A stretch of 33,678 bases of DNA from DATCVR01 sp036566745 (GTDB lineage: Bacteria > Actinomycetota > Actinomycetes > Jiangellales > Jiangellaceae). The stretch lies in contig DATCVR010000197.1 in assembly GCA_036566745.1 (NCBI GenBank), positions 1 through 33,678 on the forward strand, given 5' to 3'. The position numbers and the translations under genes are program-made. This document shows, piece by piece, positions 7,626 through 15,485 of the stretch (its first letter is position 1; every line of letters starts with the position of its first letter). The notes below the pieces were generated by a model that was not told the origin of the DNA, did not search any database, and worked only from the letters and a program-made list of their open reading frames with translations.

Positions 7626-7705
7626 GCACGGAAGCGGGTGGTGAACGTGATCATTCGGGCGAGGTGAAGCGGGCGATCGACCCAGAGGGTGGGCGGTTCA
7701 GGAGG

Positions 7706-8335
7706 TCAGGACAGGCCGGACGACAGGACCCGGACGAGCGTCTCCTGGACCCAGCCGAGCCAGTCGTAGACGTCGTGGACGTGGCGGCGGGGGTCGTCCT
7801 CGTCGAGGGAGTCCCACAGGCCTTCGTCACCCTCGGCGACGCCGAGCCGGGTGCCGAGCGCGAGCCGGAGGTCGGTGAGGGTGCGCAGCCACGCGGAGGC
7901 TTCGTCGGCGTCGAGCTTGACCAGCACCTTCTCGCGCGAGCGGGCGGCCTTCTCGTCGGCCGACTCGGCGGTGGCGAGGGAGGCCAGGACGGTCGCCGCG
8001 AAGCCGGCCTTGGTCTCACGCAGCCCACGCTCGGTGAACCTGCGGAAGTCCGACGCGGCCTCGTCGTCGCCCTGGTAGGCGTCGGGGAAGAGCCTGAGCA
8101 GCACCGGATCAGTGGGCCGCGACGGGGTGGCGTCGGACAGGCCCAGCGCGGCAGCCCAGCCGTCGTCGCCGGCCTGGACGGACGGATCGTCACGTACGAG
8201 TTCGAGCATCTGGCCGACCAGCGACCTCAGCAACTCGACTTCGACAGTGTGGAACGACGCCGACACGCCGCCACCTCGTGCCCTCCGGAACGCGGTACTC
8301 AGCCTCGGTCCCCCGCCTTCTGCAGCGTGGCCCAC
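7706..8335 (-). CDS. DUF2017 family protein
   Basis: An acidic, mainly helical protein of about 209 aa matching DUF2017, an actinobacterial family of unknown function usually next to clpS (Rv1332 position). Family-like features are the FRRARGGGVSASF start followed by EVELLRSLVGQMLELV, and the C-terminal DVYDWLGWVQETLVRVL. The start is uncertain: GTG at 8335 overlaps clpS by 37 nt, while a GTG 23 codons later would remove the family-typical FRRxRxGG segment. No enzyme motif is visible. Linkage to clpS suggests, but does not show, a role with the Clp protease. Confidence 0.8.
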   Translation of the reverse strand: MGHAAEGGGPRLSTAFRRARGGGVSASFHTVEVELLRSLVGQMLELVRDDPSVQAGDDGWAAALGLSDATPSRPTDPVLLRLFPDAYQGDDEAASDFRRFTERGLRETKAGFAATVLASLATAESADEKAARSREKVLVKLDADEASAWLRTLTDLRLALGTRLGVAEGDEGLWDSLDEDDPRRHVHDVYDWLGWVQETLVRVLSSGLS

Positions 8336-8595
8336 AGGCCGTAGGAGTGCATCGCCTCCACGTCGCGTTCCATCTCCTCCCTGGAGCCAGACGACACCAT
8401 CGCCTTGCCCTTCTCGTGCACGTCGAGCATGAGCCGCTCAGCCTTCGCCTTGGGATAGGCGAAGTAGGCCTGGAATACGTAGGTGACATAGGACATCAGG
8501 TTCACCGGGTCGTTCCACACCACCGTGACCCAGGGAGTGTCGGGCACCGGAGCCTCTTCGGCCTCCGGGCGCTCCATCTCGACGGGTGCGGTCAT
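8299..8595 (-). CDS. clpS: ATP-dependent Clp protease adaptor ClpS
   Basis: A protein of about 98 aa that delivers substrates with destabilising N-terminal residues to the ClpAP/ClpCP protease. Recognisable ClpS signatures are TPWVTVVWNDPVNLMSYVTYVF (the conserved ND-P-N-M segment that forms the N-degron pocket) and the helical stretch LMLDVHEKGKAMVSSGSREEME ending in GLWATLQK. The ATG at 8595 is preferred over the adjacent GTG at 8598 because an AGGGG lies 6 nt before it. It is divergent from pncB, with about 85 nt between the two starts. Confidence 0.93.
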   Translation of the reverse strand: MTAPVEMERPEAEEAPVPDTPWVTVVWNDPVNLMSYVTYVFQAYFAYPKAKAERLMLDVHEKGKAMVSSGSREEMERDVEAMHSYGLWATLQKAGDRG

Positions 8596-8668
8596 CACGA
8601 GCCCCTATGGTGTCATCCTCTGCCCGCGCCGGTCGCGTCCGGCGCGAGAACATCGTGAGTTCTGTGGA

Positions 8669-8681
8669 TAGTCTGACGGTG
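8669..8681 (+). promoter_or_regulatory. Possible -10 element of a leaderless pncB transcript
   Basis: TAGTCT (TAnnnT) at 8669-8674 lies 6 nt before the pncB GTG, and no Shine-Dalgarno sequence precedes that GTG. This is the spacing expected for a transcript starting at the start codon, as is common in Actinobacteria. No convincing -35 hexamer is seen, so support is moderate to weak. Confidence 0.35.
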
Positions 8682-9973
8682 TGTCGGCATCGACTGCGCT
8701 GCTCACCGACCATTACGAGCTCACCATGCTCCAGGCTGCGCTCGCACACGGCACCGCCGGCCGCCGGTCGGTGTTCGAGCTGTTCGGGCGGCGGCTGCCC
8801 GAGGGCCGGCGCTACGGCGTGGTCGCGGGAACCGGCCGGTTGCTCGACGCCGTCAAGAACTTCACCTTCGACGACGACGCCCTGGCCGCCCTCGACCGCA
8901 CCGGCGTCGTCGACGCCGCCACCCTCGCCTGGCTGGCCGACTACCGCTTCACCGGCGACATCTGGGGCTACGGCGAGGGCGAGACCTACTTCCCGTACTC
9001 TCCGATGCTCGTGGTCGAGGCCGGATTCGCCGAGGCGGTCGTGCTCGAGACCCTCGCGCTGTCGATCCTCAACTTCGACTCCGCCATCGCCTCCGCCGCC
9101 TCGCGGATGACCACCGCGGCGGGCGGGCGGCCGTGCATCGAGATGGGCTCGCGCCGCACCCACGAGTGGGCCGCGGTCGCCTCGGCCCGGGCGGCGTACA
9201 TCGCGGGCTTCGCCAGCACCAGCAACCTCGAGGCCGGGCGCTCGTACGGCGTGCCTACCCAGGGCACCAGCGCCCACTCGTTCACCCTCCTGCACGACTC
9301 CGAGCGCGACGCCTTCACCGCCCAGGTCGACTCCCTCGGCAAGGGCACCACCCTGCTGGTCGACACCTACGACGTCGCCGAGGCCGTGGCCCTGGGCGTC
9401 GAGGTGGCCGGCACCGACCTGGGCGCAGTGCGACTCGACTCCGGCGACCTCCTCGCCCAGGCTCGTGAGGTGCGCGCCCAGCTCGACGCCCTCGGCGCCA
9501 CCGACACGAGGATCGTGGTCACCAGCGACCTCGACGAGCACGCCATCGCCGCCCTCGCCGTGGCCCCGGTCGACGCCTACGGAGTGGGCACGGCACTGGT
9601 CACCGGCTCGGGCGCGCCCACGGCCGGGCTGGTCTACAAGCTCGTCGCGCGCGAGGGCGCCGGCGGCGAGCTGGTGGCCGTGGAGAAGAAGAGCAAGGAC
9701 AAGGCCAGCGTCGGGGGACGCAAGCACGCACTCCGGCGCCGCGATCGGCACGGCGTGGCGGAGGCCGAGATCATCGGCGTCGGCCACCGGCCCACCGACG
9801 ACGGCGACGACCGCGCGCTGCTCGTCCCGCTGATCCGCGACGGCGAGGTGGTCGGCCGCGAACCGCTGTCCGCCGCCCGCGACCGGCACGCCGCCTCTCG
9901 GGCCGAGCTCCCGCCCACCGCCTTGCAGATGTCGCGTGGTGAACCCGTCATTCCCACGCGTTACGAGGAGTAG
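8681..9973 (+). CDS. pncB: Nicotinate phosphoribosyltransferase
   Basis: A 430-aa enzyme making nicotinate mononucleotide from nicotinate and PRPP in NAD salvage. It starts STALLTDHYELTMLQAAL, the usual NAPRTase N-terminus. GVPTQGTSAHSF contains His199, the expected autophosphorylated histidine, and RLDSGDL and GTALVTGSG are the phosphoribosyl-binding loops. The length is typical. GTG at 8681 is chosen because the conserved TDHYELTM follows at once and a -10-like element sits just upstream. The end of the gene supplies the ribosome site (GAGGAG) for pncA, 2 nt downstream, so the two salvage steps are co-expressed. Confidence 0.95.
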   Translation: MSASTALLTDHYELTMLQAALAHGTAGRRSVFELFGRRLPEGRRYGVVAGTGRLLDAVKNFTFDDDALAALDRTGVVDAATLAWLADYRFTGDIWGYGEGETYFPYSPMLVVEAGFAEAVVLETLALSILNFDSAIASAASRMTTAAGGRPCIEMGSRRTHEWAAVASARAAYIAGFASTSNLEAGRSYGVPTQGTSAHSFTLLHDSERDAFTAQVDSLGKGTTLLVDTYDVAEAVALGVEVAGTDLGAVRLDSGDLLAQAREVRAQLDALGATDTRIVVTSDLDEHAIAALAVAPVDAYGVGTALVTGSGAPTAGLVYKLVAREGAGGELVAVEKKSKDKASVGGRKHALRRRDRHGVAEAEIIGVGHRPTDDGDDRALLVPLIRDGEVVGREPLSAARDRHAASRAELPPTALQMSRGEPVIPTRYEE

Positions 9974-9975
9974 CC

Positions 9976-10575
9976 ATGACACGCGCACTGATCGTCGTCG
10001 ACGTGCAGAACGACTTCTGCGAGGGCGGCAGCCTGGCCGTCGCGGGCGGTGCCGACGTCGCCTACGCGATCTCCGGCGTGCTCAAGGACTGGCAGGAGGC
10101 GGAGCCGGACGAGCGTGCGTACGACCACATCGTCGCCACCCGCGACCACCACATCGATCCCGGCGACCACTTCTCGGCCACGCCCGACTACGTCACGAGC
10201 TGGCCGCCCCACTGCGTGGCCGGCACCGACGGCGCGGCCTTCCACCCCAACCTCGACCCGCAGCCCTTCGACGCGATCTTCGACAAGGGCGAGTACGCGG
10301 CCGCCTACTCCGGCTTCGAGGGCCATGCCCACGACGGCGCGGCGCTGGCCGACTGGCTGCGCGAGCACGAGGTCGACACGGTCGACGTCGTCGGCATCGC
10401 CACCGACCACTGCGTCCGGGCCACGGCGCTCGACGCCAAGGAGGCCGGCTTCGACACCCGCGTGCTGCTCGACCTCACGGCAGGCGTCGCCGAGAACACC
10501 ACGCTGACCGCGCTGAGCCAGCTGCGTGCCGCCGGGGTGCACCTCGACGGCCGCCCGGTGGTCCGGCCCTCCTGA
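9976..10575 (+). CDS. pncA: Nicotinamidase (isochorismatase-like hydrolase)
   Basis: A 199-aa enzyme converting nicotinamide to nicotinate, the substrate of the neighbouring PncB. The catalytic triad is visible: Asp9 in VVDVQNDFCEGG, Lys104 in FDKGEY and Cys146 in ATDHCV. The metal-binding set Asp57, His59, His65 and His79 appears in RDHHIDPGDHFS and WPPHC, in the M. tuberculosis PncA pattern. The cis-peptide region before Cys (VVGIATDHC) is intact. Its ATG is 2 nt after the pncB stop with GAGGAG upstream. In mycobacteria this enzyme also activates pyrazinamide. Confidence 0.94.
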   Translation: MTRALIVVDVQNDFCEGGSLAVAGGADVAYAISGVLKDWQEAEPDERAYDHIVATRDHHIDPGDHFSATPDYVTSWPPHCVAGTDGAAFHPNLDPQPFDAIFDKGEYAAAYSGFEGHAHDGAALADWLREHEVDTVDVVGIATDHCVRATALDAKEAGFDTRVLLDLTAGVAENTTLTALSQLRAAGVHLDGRPVVRPS

Positions 10576-10616
10576 ACCCCCTCGGACCGCATGCGTCGCC
10601 GAGGTAAGGTCCCCCG

Positions 10617-11216
10617 GTGAACTCGCCCCTGTCCGAGCCCGCCCGCCCCGCGCGGGTCTGGGTGGTCGCCGGAGCACCGGGCGCCGGGAAGTCCACGGTG
10701 GCCGACCAGCTCGTCCGCCACCTCCGCCCGGCACCCGCCCTGCTCGACAAGGACACGCTGTACGGCGGCTTCGTGGCGGCGACCCTGGCCAGCCACGGAC
10801 GCGAGTTCGGCGAGCGGGAGGGCCGCTGGTACGACGAGAACGTCAAGCTGCACGAGTACGCCGGTCTGGCCGCCACCGCCGCACAGGTCCGCGCCGGCGG
10901 CTGCCCCGTCCTGATGGTCGCCCCGTTCACCGGCCAGACCCGCGACGACGGCGCCTGGCCCGGCTTCGTGGACGAGCTGGGCGGCGGCGAGGTGACCCTG
11001 GTGTGGGTCCGCTGCGACGCCCCCACGCTGCGGAAACGGATCGAGGCCCGCGGCTACGAGCGCGACGCAGCCAAGCTCGCCGACTTCGACACGTTCACCG
11101 CCCACGTCCGCCCCGACGAGCCGCCGGTGGCGCCGCACGCGGTGATCGACAACGGTCACGGCGCCGCGCCGCTGGGCGAGCAGCTGGCGGCGCTGGTGCG
11201 GTCCGTCGCCGGCTGA
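10617..11216 (+). CDS. Small P-loop ATPase/kinase (AAA_33-like)
   Basis: The protein has 199 aa. A Walker A loop GAPGAGKST lies at about residues 22-30, followed by LLDKDTLYGG, where the Asp resembles the substrate-side Asp of small-molecule and polynucleotide kinases. The later RCDAPTLRKRIEARG is a typical lid region with arginines. This layout suits a phosphotransferase of the zeta-toxin/gluconate-kinase-like group; the substrate is unknown and no antitoxin gene is adjacent. GTG at 10617 follows a GGTAAGG sequence. It lies 41 nt after pncA and may belong to the same transcript. It is convergent with the response-regulator gene. Confidence 0.75.
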   Translation: MNSPLSEPARPARVWVVAGAPGAGKSTVADQLVRHLRPAPALLDKDTLYGGFVAATLASHGREFGEREGRWYDENVKLHEYAGLAATAAQVRAGGCPVLMVAPFTGQTRDDGAWPGFVDELGGGEVTLVWVRCDAPTLRKRIEARGYERDAAKLADFDTFTAHVRPDEPPVAPHAVIDNGHGAAPLGEQLAALVRSVAG

Positions 11217-11282
11217 CCGCGCACCCGGCGCCCCGCCGAGTTCCCAGCGCTCAGCGCGCGTCCGACAGCGTGTCCGACACGG

Positions 11283-11951
11283 TCAATCCGACACCGTCAG
11301 TCCCGACTGCACCGCGAAGACCACGAGCTGGGCTCGGTCGCGGGCGTGCAGCTTGATCATCGCTCGGCTGACGTGGGTGCGGACCGTCGCCGGGCTGACC
11401 ACCAGCTCGTCGGCGATCTCGTCGTTGGAACGGCCGGTGGCGACCCACGCCACGATCTCGCGCTCGCGCTCGGTCAGCCGGTCGAGCTCGGGGTGCGGCG
11501 AGGTGCCCGCCACCTCGCGACCGGCGAAGCGGTCGATGACCCGCCGGGTCACCGACGGCGACAGCAGTGAGGCGCCGGCGGCCACCACCCGCACGGCATG
11601 GAGCAGCTCGTCCGGCGCGGCGTCCTTGAGCACGAATCCGCTCGCGCCGCCCCGCAGCGCCTCGAAGACGTACTCGTCGAGCTCGAAGGTGGTCAGCATG
11701 ACCACGCGCACGCTCGCCAGCGCCGGGTCGGAGGTGATCTCGCGCAGTGCCGCGAGGCCGTCGAGCACAGGCATCCGGATGTCCATGAGCACGACGTCGG
11801 GGAGGGTGGCCCGCACGACGCGCAGCGCCTCGCGGCCGTCGGTGGCCTCGCCGGCCAGCTCGGTGTCGGCTTCGGACTCGAACAGCGTCCGCAGCCCCAT
11901 GCGCACCAGCGCCTGATCGTCGACCACGACCACCCGGATGATCTCGCTCAT
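11283..11951 (-). CDS. NarL/FixJ-family response regulator
   Basis: A 222-aa two-component regulator. The receiver domain occupies residues 5-120: VVVVDDQ acidic pocket, phospho-acceptor Asp57 in VLMDIRMP, LTTF switch Thr and the Lys of VLKDAA. A LuxR-type helix-turn-helix is at about 155-215 (LTEREREIVAWVATGRSNDEIADELVVSPATVRTHV). Its ATG overlaps the stop of the upstream histidine-kinase gene (ATGA), so the pair is co-translated. The divergent ABC transporter genes are the most likely target, as in many actinobacterial systems of this type. The last codons lie in an imperfect 14-nt repeat that continues past the stop. Confidence 0.93.
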   Translation of the reverse strand: MSEIIRVVVVDDQALVRMGLRTLFESEADTELAGEATDGREALRVVRATLPDVVLMDIRMPVLDGLAALREITSDPALASVRVVMLTTFELDEYVFEALRGGASGFVLKDAAPDELLHAVRVVAAGASLLSPSVTRRVIDRFAGREVAGTSPHPELDRLTEREREIVAWVATGRSNDEIADELVVSPATVRTHVSRAMIKLHARDRAQLVVFAVQSGLTVSD

Positions 11952-13120
11952 GCGCCCGATCCTGACAGGTCGGGCAGCGGCAGCCGGGCGTGCACCGCGA
12001 ATCCGCCGTCGGGACGGGGGCCGGCCTCCAACGTGCCGCCCAGAGCCTCCGCGCGGGCCCGCATCCCCCGGATGCCGGTGCCGTCGCCGTGGTCGGGATC
12101 GGGCGGGCTGCCGGATCCGCGGTCGGTCACGGCAAGCGCAAGGACGTCGTCCTCACGCCGGACCTCGACGGCGGCCGCGGCCGCTCCGGCGTGGCGCAGG
12201 ACGTTGGTCAGCGACTCCTGCAAGATGCGGTAAGCGGCGACATCGACATCGCCGGGCACCCCGTCGAGCTCGCTCATCCGGAGCTCCACGCCAACCCCGC
12301 CGGCCCGCATCCGCTCCACGAGGACCGGGAGATCCGCCAGTCCGGGCGCCGGGCGGCGGGGCGCGGCGAGATCGTCCGGGCTGCGCCACACGTCCAGCTC
12401 GGCCCGGAGCCCGTCGAGCGACTCGCGGCTCGTGGCACGGATCGCCTCGAGCGACTCGCGCGCCTTGTCCGGGTTGCGATCGAGTACATGCAGTGCCACG
12501 CCGGCCTGCATCGCGATGACCGCCAGGCCGTGCCCCACGACGTCGTGGAGTTCCTGCGCCATCCGGAGCCGTTCCTCGGAGACCGCCCTGCGGGCCTGTG
12601 CCGCCTTGACCCCGGCCTCGGACTCCCGCCGCACCTTCATCGCGATGCCGACCGCCGCGGGCCCGGCGATCACCGCCAGCCAGGCCAGGCCGAAGGCGAG
12701 GATCGCCGTCACGACGGAGCCGTCGTCACGCCCGATCAGCCGGATGAGCGCCACGGTGAAGACGGCCACGAACAGGGCACCGGCAGCGAACAGCGCCCTC
12801 CGTGCGGGCACCTGCGATGCCACCGCATATACGGCGAACGGCGCCGTCAGCAGGATCGGCCCGAACGGATACCCGAGAGCGAGGTAGATCGTGATGGCGG
12901 AACCGCACAGGGCGAGCATGACCATCGGGGCGATCCGCCTGATCAGCAACGACGTCGCGGCGATGATGACCAGCGCGTAGGCGAGGTGGTCGGGCTGGTT
13001 GGTCCAGTGCGGCTGGTTGTCGCCGGCCGGCTGGGTGCCGAAGAGCCCGATGACCAGCAGGCCTAGGGCGGGCACGGCGTCGTGCCACGCCAGCGCGCGC
13101 GGTCTCAGGTCCGGAGTCAC
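11948..13120 (-). CDS. Sensor histidine kinase (HisKA_3 type)
   Basis: A 390-aa membrane sensor. Residues 10-165 contain about four or five membrane segments with very short external loops, so it probably senses something in or at the membrane. The dimerisation/phospho-acceptor motif ERLRMAQELHDVVGHGL gives His192. The HATPase region has an N-box-like ILQESLTNVLRHAG and a G-box GDGTGIRGMRARAEALGG. The GTG at 13120 has an AGGG about 8 nt upstream. It is co-translated with the NarL-type regulator and divergent from the ABC transporter; drug or cell-envelope stress sensing is a plausible inference. Confidence 0.93.
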   Translation of the reverse strand: MTPDLRPRALAWHDAVPALGLLVIGLFGTQPAGDNQPHWTNQPDHLAYALVIIAATSLLIRRIAPMVMLALCGSAITIYLALGYPFGPILLTAPFAVYAVASQVPARRALFAAGALFVAVFTVALIRLIGRDDGSVVTAILAFGLAWLAVIAGPAAVGIAMKVRRESEAGVKAAQARRAVSEERLRMAQELHDVVGHGLAVIAMQAGVALHVLDRNPDKARESLEAIRATSRESLDGLRAELDVWRSPDDLAAPRRPAPGLADLPVLVERMRAGGVGVELRMSELDGVPGDVDVAAYRILQESLTNVLRHAGAAAAAVEVRREDDVLALAVTDRGSGSPPDPDHGDGTGIRGMRARAEALGGTLEAGPRPDGGFAVHARLPLPDLSGSGA

Positions 13121-13176
13121 ACGATGACCCTAGGGTGCGCTGCCGACTCGGGGCGTCGCTCCTGCGGCGTATCCGT

Positions 13177-13254
13177 GCGTACGCGATCCCGCGTACGCCG
13201 CGCTCACGCGCTCCTCTGGCGGCGCGGGCGCAGTGTCCTACGTCGGCGGACGTA
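13177..13254. promoter_or_regulatory. Inverted repeats in the divergent kinase/ABC promoter region
   Basis: The 194-nt space between the divergent genes contains GCGTACGCG-N4-CGCGTACGC (13177-13198, perfect 9-bp arms) and TACGTC-GGCG-GACGTA (13239-13254, perfect 6-bp arms). CGTACG occurs again in this region, at 13292-13297. These GTAC-centred sites are candidate binding sites for the NarL-type regulator controlling itself and the transporter. No clear -35/-10 pair was recognised. Confidence 0.45.
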
Positions 13255-13314
13255 CGGCCGGAGCCGCTTCCCGGCGGACGCGCGGTGACTGCGTACGGCG
13301 GCAGTCTCGACGGC

Positions 13315-14280
13315 ATGAGACAACCCATCGCGGCCGAACCCGTCGTGGTCACCGAGGGGCTCACCAAACGCTACGGCGAGCGCAGCGCGGTGACCCAGGT
13401 GAGCCTCACCGTCCTGCGCGGCGAGGTCTACGGCTTCCTCGGACCCAACGGCGCCGGCAAGACGACCACCCTGCGCATGCTGCTCGGGCTGGTCCGTCCG
13501 ACGAGTGGCACCGCGACCGTGCTCGGCCTGACGCCGGGCGACCCGTCGGCGGTGCGGCGAGTCGGCGCGCTGGTCGAGGGACCGGGCCTCTACCCCTACC
13601 TGTCCGGGCGCGACAACCTGCGCGTCCTCGCGAAGTACCACGGCGTCGGCCGTTCGGCCGTCGAGACCGCGCTCGAACGCGTCGACCTCGCCGACCGTGG
13701 GGACGACCCGTTCCGGTCGTACTCCCTGGGCATGAAGCAGCGCCTCGGCGTCGCTGCTGCCCTGCTCGGCGAGCCCGAGCTGCTCGTGCTCGACGAGCCC
13801 ACGAACGGGCTGGACCCGGCCGGCATGGCCGACATGCGCCGGCTGGTGGTGGACCTGGCCCGCGGCGGTCAGACGGTGCTCCTGTCCAGCCACATGCTCG
13901 GCGAGGTGCAGGAGATCTGCGATCGCGTGGGCGTCATCAACGGCGGGCGGCTGATCGCCGAGAGCACCGTGGCCGAGCTCCGGGGGGCCAGCTCGCTGGT
14001 GGTGCGGGCGACGCCGGCCGATCTCGCCCTGGCGGTCGCCATGGACGTGGCCGGCGACGACGCGGTTCACCGGATCGAACCGGACGGTCTGCGGCTCGAC
14101 GTCGAGGCCACCCGGGCGCCCGAGCTCGCCCGGGCGCTGATCGGCGCCGGCGCATCGGTGCACGAGATCCGGCCGTCGGAGCGCTCGCTCGAGGAGGTCT
14201 TCTTCGACCTCACGTCCGGCGCCGTCGAGTCGCCCCAGAACGGTTCCACCTACCCCGAGGTGTCGGAGGCAACGCGATGA
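13315..14280 (+). CDS. ABC transporter ATP-binding protein (drug-efflux type)
   Basis: A 321-aa nucleotide-binding subunit. Walker A GPNGAGKTTT is at about 43-52, the ABC signature is YSLGMKQRLG, and Walker B with the catalytic Glu is LLVLDEPTNGLDP, followed by the switch His in SSHMLGEVQ. A DrrA-type C-terminal domain ends in ERSLEEVFFDLTSG. This group powers export of antibiotics or lipids, or resistance. The ATG at 13315 begins just before the conserved VVVTEGLTKRYG; an in-frame GTG at 13285 is possible. It overlaps the permease gene by 4 nt. Confidence 0.93.
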   Translation: MRQPIAAEPVVVTEGLTKRYGERSAVTQVSLTVLRGEVYGFLGPNGAGKTTTLRMLLGLVRPTSGTATVLGLTPGDPSAVRRVGALVEGPGLYPYLSGRDNLRVLAKYHGVGRSAVETALERVDLADRGDDPFRSYSLGMKQRLGVAAALLGEPELLVLDEPTNGLDPAGMADMRRLVVDLARGGQTVLLSSHMLGEVQEICDRVGVINGGRLIAESTVAELRGASSLVVRATPADLALAVAMDVAGDDAVHRIEPDGLRLDVEATRAPELARALIGAGASVHEIRPSERSLEEVFFDLTSGAVESPQNGSTYPEVSEATR

Positions 14281-15131
14281 ACGCCCTGGTCACGAGCACT
14301 CGCGCCGAACTGCTCCGGCTGCGGAAATGGCCGGCCACCTGGGTGATGGCCGGTGTGTGGCTGCTGTTGTCGATCATGTTCACGTTCGTCTTCCCGTACA
14401 TCACGTACCGCACGGGCGACGCGACCGGCCCGGGCGCGGAGGTGCCGGCGCAGCAGCTGCTCGCCGACATGATGCCCGCGGCGGTGCCGGAGATCCTGAC
14501 CGGCGGGATGCCGATGTTCGGCGGCGCGATCATGCTGATCCTGGGCGGGCTGACGGTCGGCAGCGGCTACGGCTGGGGCACCTGGAAGACGGTGTTCACC
14601 CAGGGGCCGGGGCGCCTGGCCGCGTTCGGCGGGACGCTGGCCGCGCTCGCCGTGACGGTCGTGGCCGTGGTGGCGGCGACCTTCGCCGTCGACGTCGCGC
14701 TGTCGTCGCTGGTCGCCGTCGTCGAGTCGCAGACGATCGTGTGGCCCGGCCTGGCCGACGTGGCCGCGGCCCTGGGTGGCGGCGTATTGATCTTCGGGAT
14801 GTGGACCGCCACCGGAGCCCTGATCGGGACGCTTGCCCGCAGCCCTGCGCTGGCCGTGGGGCTGGGCCTGGTGTGGGCGCTGGCCGTGGAGAACCTCCTG
14901 CGAGGCGTGGCCGGCCTACTCGGGCCCCTGGAGAACGTCACGGACCTGCTACCCGGGACGGCTGCCGGATCGCTGGCCGGGGCGCTGGGCGGGGCCGGCG
15001 AGGGCGGCGACGCGACACCGGGTGTCCTGACGGTGCTCGACTCGGCGCCCGCGACCCTGCTGCTGGCGGCCTACGTGGTCGGCTTCGTGGCGATCACGCT
15101 GGCCCTCGTACGGCGCCGCGACGTGGTGTGA
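14277..15131 (+). CDS. ABC-2-type transporter permease
   Basis: A 284-aa integral membrane protein with about six hydrophobic helices (near residues 20-40, 75-95, 115-145, 160-190, 195-220 and 255-275). It has the typical ABC-2 N-terminus with an amphipathic segment (RAELLRLRKWPATWVMAG) and an intracellular Gly/Trp-rich motif (GSGYGWGTWKTVFTQGPGR). It partners with the upstream ATPase to form an exporter. The ATG overlaps the ATPase stop (ATGA) and has GGAGG 7 nt upstream. Its last 38 nt overlap the 3' end of the convergent small membrane-protein gene. Confidence 0.92.
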   Translation: MNALVTSTRAELLRLRKWPATWVMAGVWLLLSIMFTFVFPYITYRTGDATGPGAEVPAQQLLADMMPAAVPEILTGGMPMFGGAIMLILGGLTVGSGYGWGTWKTVFTQGPGRLAAFGGTLAALAVTVVAVVAATFAVDVALSSLVAVVESQTIVWPGLADVAAALGGGVLIFGMWTATGALIGTLARSPALAVGLGLVWALAVENLLRGVAGLLGPLENVTDLLPGTAAGSLAGALGGAGEGGDATPGVLTVLDSAPATLLLAAYVVGFVAITLALVRRRDVV

Positions 15132-15420
15132 GGCTCGCCCGCGGGCGGCCGCGGCCGGCGAGCCGAGCGTTGGCCTTCATCAGCTGCGGGACGACGAGGT
15201 ACACGGCGAGCGGCACGACGACGGCCGTCAGCACGGCGGTGCGCAGGACGAGCGGCCAGTCCCCGATCACCGGGAACAGCGCGACCTGACCCAGCAGGAC
15301 CGACGGGAAGATCGCCAGCCAGGTGATGACCGCCCGGCGATGGATGGACGGACCGGCGGGCCGTGCCGGGGTGGCGGCTAGGACGGCAGGCGATGTGGCG
15401 GAGGAGTTTTCCAACTGCAT
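15094..15420 (-). CDS. Small two-helix membrane protein, divergent from TetR
   Basis: The protein has 108 aa. After a polar 30-residue N-terminus come two predicted membrane helices (about 31-52 and 60-80), then a basic tail rich in Arg. The family is not identified with certainty; it resembles uncharacterised two-helix membrane proteins. The call is strengthened by its control region: a promoter CATACT/TTGCAA with 17-bp spacing places the transcript start at the ATG, and a TetR-type operator copy covers the start codon. It is probably repressed by the divergent TetR regulator. The 3' end overlaps the convergent permease gene by 38 nt. Confidence 0.7.
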   Translation of the reverse strand: MQLENSSATSPAVLAATPARPAGPSIHRRAVITWLAIFPSVLLGQVALFPVIGDWPLVLRTAVLTAVVVPLAVYLVVPQLMKANARLAGRGRPRASLTPRRGAVRGPA

Positions 15421-15426
15421 GGTTGG
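15411..15426. promoter_or_regulatory. TetR operator copy O1
   Basis: CCAACTGCATGGTTGG is an inverted repeat with 5-bp arms CCAAC/GTTGG. It spans the start codon and +1 region of the leftward membrane-protein gene. A second copy lies 41 bp away. Binding here would block initiation of the leftward transcript. Confidence 0.7.
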
Positions 15427-15455
15427 AGTATGTCCCTTCGGTGCGTCGTTTGCAA
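15427..15455 (-). promoter_or_regulatory. Promoter of the small membrane-protein gene
   Basis: On the minus strand TTGCAA (15450-15455) is followed after 17 bp by CATACT (15427-15432). The ATG follows 6 nt after the -10, so the mRNA is probably leaderless; no Shine-Dalgarno sequence is present. The -35 is palindromic and shared with the rightward tetR promoter. Confidence 0.6.
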
Positions 15456-15479
15456 CTGCCTGGTTGGAATTCCTACGAT
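15450..15479 (+). promoter_or_regulatory. Promoter of the tetR gene
   Basis: TTGCAA (15450-15455), an 18-bp spacer and TACGAT (15474-15479) match the sigma-70-type consensus. The ATG at 15486 comes 6 nt after the -10, predicting a leaderless mRNA. Operator O2 fills the spacer, which implies autorepression. Confidence 0.65.
15452..15467. promoter_or_regulatory. TetR operator copy O2
   Basis: GCAACTGCCTGGTTGG matches O1 at 14 of 16 positions, with arms GCAAC/GTTGG. It overlaps the shared -35 hexamer and the spacer of the tetR promoter. Confidence 0.65.
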
Positions 15480-15485
15480 GGGCCC

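Noticed and set aside
8438..9988. 516-codon frame antisense to pncB
   Set aside because: No recognisable domain; pncB on the other strand has all family motifs.
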